Assembly: GCF_014651495.1 (NCBI RefSeq)
Contig: NZ_BMWZ01000004.1
Span: 372,001 to 436,000, forward strand
Direction of reading: 5' to 3'
Source of the DNA: Algibacter mikhailovii
GTDB taxonomy: Bacteria; Bacteroidota; Bacteroidia; Flavobacteriales; Flavobacteriaceae
Length of the DNA stretch: 64,000 nt
Positions 61,846-64,000 of the stretch are shown in pieces. The notes below the pieces were generated by a model. That model was not told where the DNA came from. It saw only the letters and a program-made list of their open reading frames with translations, and ran no database searches. The position numbers and the translations under genes are program-made. Positions within the stretch are counted from its first letter, which is position 1. Each line of letters begins with the position of its first letter.

Positions 61846-63933
61846 TTATTTTTTTATAATCTTTAAATCATGGCAGGCAGATATATATTGAGCCGCCGAC
61901 CATGCCTGATACGCTTTCCCCATTGGTTTTCCGGTAGTGCCGTGTGCCCATTCTGTAAACTCCCACTCTTCTGTAATACCTTCTTTATTTATTTGAGCCA
62001 GTTTATACAATTCTGAAATAGCCATTTCCTTAAAGCCTAGTTTATTAACAAACTTCACCCAAAAACCGCCAACAAACGGCCATATTCCCCCATTGTGATA
62101 ATGATTTGGTAGATTTAATAAGTTTACTGTATAGTATGGTCGCCAATCTGGATCTCCTGGACTTACTACAGGGTAAACATTGGCTACAGGAAACGGATCA
62201 TTCACACCAACTCCTAGCATAAAACGAAAGGTTTGGTGCGCTTTTTCTGCGTCTATAGTGCCATGTAAAAAGGCTAGTACGTTACCGAAAACATCACATC
62301 TCCAACTAAAATCAAAAGGTGTAGTTTGCGCAATTAAATAGGATGTATCCCCAAGAGTAAATTGCTTTTCGGCAAAAGAAACAGATTGAAATAATTGTTG
62401 TTGTGTAGAAGGCCAAAAATTTTGAACAATCTCTTTTTTAATGACTTGAGACCAGCGAATGAACTCTCCTGCTTGCTCAGAATCGCCGAGCATTTCTAAC
62501 ATACGCCCGAAACACACATTAGAGCGATACCAAAGAATTTCATCATAAAGAATATTATAACTTCTTCCAAATAAATCGGTCCAATCGCCTGCTTCTGGTA
62601 TTTCTAACAAAGCATCATTATTACTATCATGAGCTCCTAGCCAGCGCATGGTTTCCTTTATATCAGAAATATATTTTCTAAGGAATTCAATATCCTTAGT
62701 CACATTCACATACTCGTAAAACGCGATAACTACCCAAATACCACTATCAATAGAACAAATACCTCCTACCCCCGAGTAATCGGGAATATTATCTTTAATA
62801 CGCACATTTGATGGAATTTGTCCGTTTCTAGAAATATGCTCAAATAAAGTTATAAGCGTTTGACGGGCACATTGATGTATCTCCTCATCCTTATAAATTA
62901 AAGGCAAGGCTCCTATTACGGTTATGGCCCCATCACGCGCCCAAACACTATAATAATTTTCATCAGTACCATGAGCCACATTGTCTTTTATTGAACATGC
63001 CGAAAAACCTAAAGGTGTTATGTTCTTTTTTAAAGCATCAATAGCTTTTTTATAGCCTTCTCTAATAAAAGCGACCTTCTCATCCTCATCTTCATCAGCC
63101 ACATGACTTAATTCTTGCTTTATAAAAAAGTCATCAGTATGATCAACATTGCTTGCAATAATAGCGTCCTCAGAAAGTATTTCATAATAGACCAAACCTT
63201 CAATAATACCATCACTTTTCTCTTTTTCTGAATGATAAACTTGACGGTGCTTGGTATATTGGTACAACTCTTCGTGTGCATTAGCAACAACAATGCCTTT
63301 TACATCCCTTAAGTCAAACATGGCAGAGTCATTGCCACTATCACCAGCTACCAAAGTTTCGGATGACTTAATATCCAATTTCTTAAGTAACCACTGCAGG
63401 GCATTACCCTTATTTGCAAATTTTGGAAGTATATCTAAAAACTTGTCACCAGAATACACAACATTAATATCCATATTGGCATTCACAAAACCCTGTTCCA
63501 CACTTTCAATAGAGGCTACAGTAGCATTATGAAAGAAGTAACTCCGTTTATATGAATGCTGAAATTTAGTTGGCTGTTCACTAATGGGGTGCTCTATATT
63601 CTTTATAACCTCTTCAACGGCCTCCAAATTCCATCCGTCATCTAAGACATCATTAAATTCTTTGACCAGACTTTTTGTTTTGAAATTATAAATATGTGTA
63701 CCAACACCCGAAATAATATAGTCTGGCTCAGGTAGAACACGCGTCTCAATGAGGTGGAGCACATCATCAATTAATCGACCAGTATTATAAGTTAATAATA
63801 CATCCTTGGAAGGCTTATACTTTTTCCAAACTTTACGAAAATTACTCTTATACGTATGAAAGTCTATTAATGTGTTATCAATATCAAAAGACAAGAGCTT
63901 TATAGCACTCTTCTTGGCAAGATTTGCATCCAT
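61846..63933 (-). CDS. Fusion of SPP-like HAD phosphatase and (alpha/alpha)6 glycoside hydrolase
   Basis: A 695-residue two-domain protein. Residues 1-250 are a HAD-IIB phosphatase with DIDNT (Asp17 and Asp19 nucleophile and acid/base), LDILPKFANKGNAL as in sucrose-phosphatases, and GDSGND (197-202). From about residue 290 on it is an (alpha/alpha)6-barrel hydrolase with YYSVWARDGAI, GDWTDLFGR and HYHNGGIWPFVGGFWV, resembling GH100 invertase or amylo-alpha-1,6-glucosidase-like enzymes. It would remove phosphate from a disaccharide phosphate and also split the disaccharide, or act on related glycans. First gene of the operon; its promoter lies at the window edge. The assignment of the second domain is tentative. 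Confidence 0.75.
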   Translation of the reverse strand: MDANLAKKSAIKLLSFDIDNTLIDFHTYKSNFRKVWKKYKPSKDVLLTYNTGRLIDDVLHLIETRVLPEPDYIISGVGTHIYNFKTKSLVKEFNDVLDDGWNLEAVEEVIKNIEHPISEQPTKFQHSYKRSYFFHNATVASIESVEQGFVNANMDINVVYSGDKFLDILPKFANKGNALQWLLKKLDIKSSETLVAGDSGNDSAMFDLRDVKGIVVANAHEELYQYTKHRQVYHSEKEKSDGIIEGLVYYEILSEDAIIASNVDHTDDFFIKQELSHVADEDEDEKVAFIREGYKKAIDALKKNITPLGFSACSIKDNVAHGTDENYYSVWARDGAITVIGALPLIYKDEEIHQCARQTLITLFEHISRNGQIPSNVRIKDNIPDYSGVGGICSIDSGIWVVIAFYEYVNVTKDIEFLRKYISDIKETMRWLGAHDSNNDALLEIPEAGDWTDLFGRSYNILYDEILWYRSNVCFGRMLEMLGDSEQAGEFIRWSQVIKKEIVQNFWPSTQQQLFQSVSFAEKQFTLGDTSYLIAQTTPFDFSWRCDVFGNVLAFLHGTIDAEKAHQTFRFMLGVGVNDPFPVANVYPVVSPGDPDWRPYYTVNLLNLPNHYHNGGIWPFVGGFWVKFVNKLGFKEMAISELYKLAQINKEGITEEWEFTEWAHGTTGKPMGKAYQAWSAAQYISACHDLKIIKK

Positions 63934-64000
63934 ATATAAAAAACATGATTTATCGTTTTACGTGAATTTCAACTAAAAAATCACAAAAAACGAACGATTA

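Overview
The window looks like chromosomal DNA of a marine-type member of the Flavobacteriaceae (Bacteroidota). The evidence is AT-rich DNA, Bacteroidota-style promoters (TTG, about 16-21 nt, TAnnTTTG), surface-lipoprotein signals after the lipid cysteine, a type IX secretion sorting domain, and many Flavobacteriia families (DUF6090, DUF4345, DUF4350, sensor of ECF-type sigma factor). I saw no rRNA, tRNA, CRISPR array or intact insertion sequence. Family names come from reading the proteins, not from database searches.

Region by region. 1-4.7 kb: a polyprenol-type glycosyltransferase, a phosphoglucomutase/phosphomannomutase and an MsbA-like ABC exporter. 4.9-6.5 kb: an ECF sigma factor, a putative anti-sigma and a small periplasmic sensor (+ strand). 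6.5-16.6 kb: a long minus-strand block of an ECF sigma factor, a small membrane protein, a Spy-like protein, an EF-hand protein, a CotH-type kinase, a second EF-hand protein, a YHYH protein with EF-hands, a 52-residue membrane peptide, a sulfatase, a YHYH lipoprotein, a YwqK/MORN lipoprotein, an SCO protein and an Asp-box propeller. Four copies of one two-box promoter (GCAAGTTTT, 11 nt, GCATCTAAA) precede four starts in this block and fit recognition by the block's own sigma factor. This is my best candidate for an undescribed envelope system.

16.8-18.6 kb: an RNA m5C methyltransferase and a RibD/DHFR-like reductase. 18.6-25 kb: an accessory region of AT-rich orphan genes, two of them bracketed by 9-bp inverted repeats, with a 90-bp direct repeat (about 89% identical), plus a DUF1254 lipoprotein, a serine hydrolase and a DUF6090 protein. 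25-28.5 kb: a small MscS-like protein and an AraC regulator next to a DUF5367-DUF1772-NmrA operon with a clear direct-repeat operator. 28.6-32 kb: a stand-alone enolase, a DUF4350 protein, a VOC protein and a DUF4345 protein.

32.3-37.5 kb: purL carrying an in-frame palindromic insertion, and a TPR protein with a T9SS tail whose signal peptide lies in another frame. 37.6-44.9 kb: PPDK, an OFA-type transporter, PflA and PflB, a fermentation set. 45.4-53.1 kb: beta-oxidation genes fadD, a MarR regulator, an HCDH-crotonase fusion, a thiolase and an acyl-CoA dehydrogenase. 53.2-59.3 kb: secreted M28, M1 and HExxHxxGxxH peptidases and a YdeI-like protein. 59.6-63.9 kb: an operon of a phosphatase-glycosidase fusion, a sucrose(-phosphate) synthase-like glycosyltransferase and a fructokinase, suggesting turnover of a fructose-containing disaccharide.
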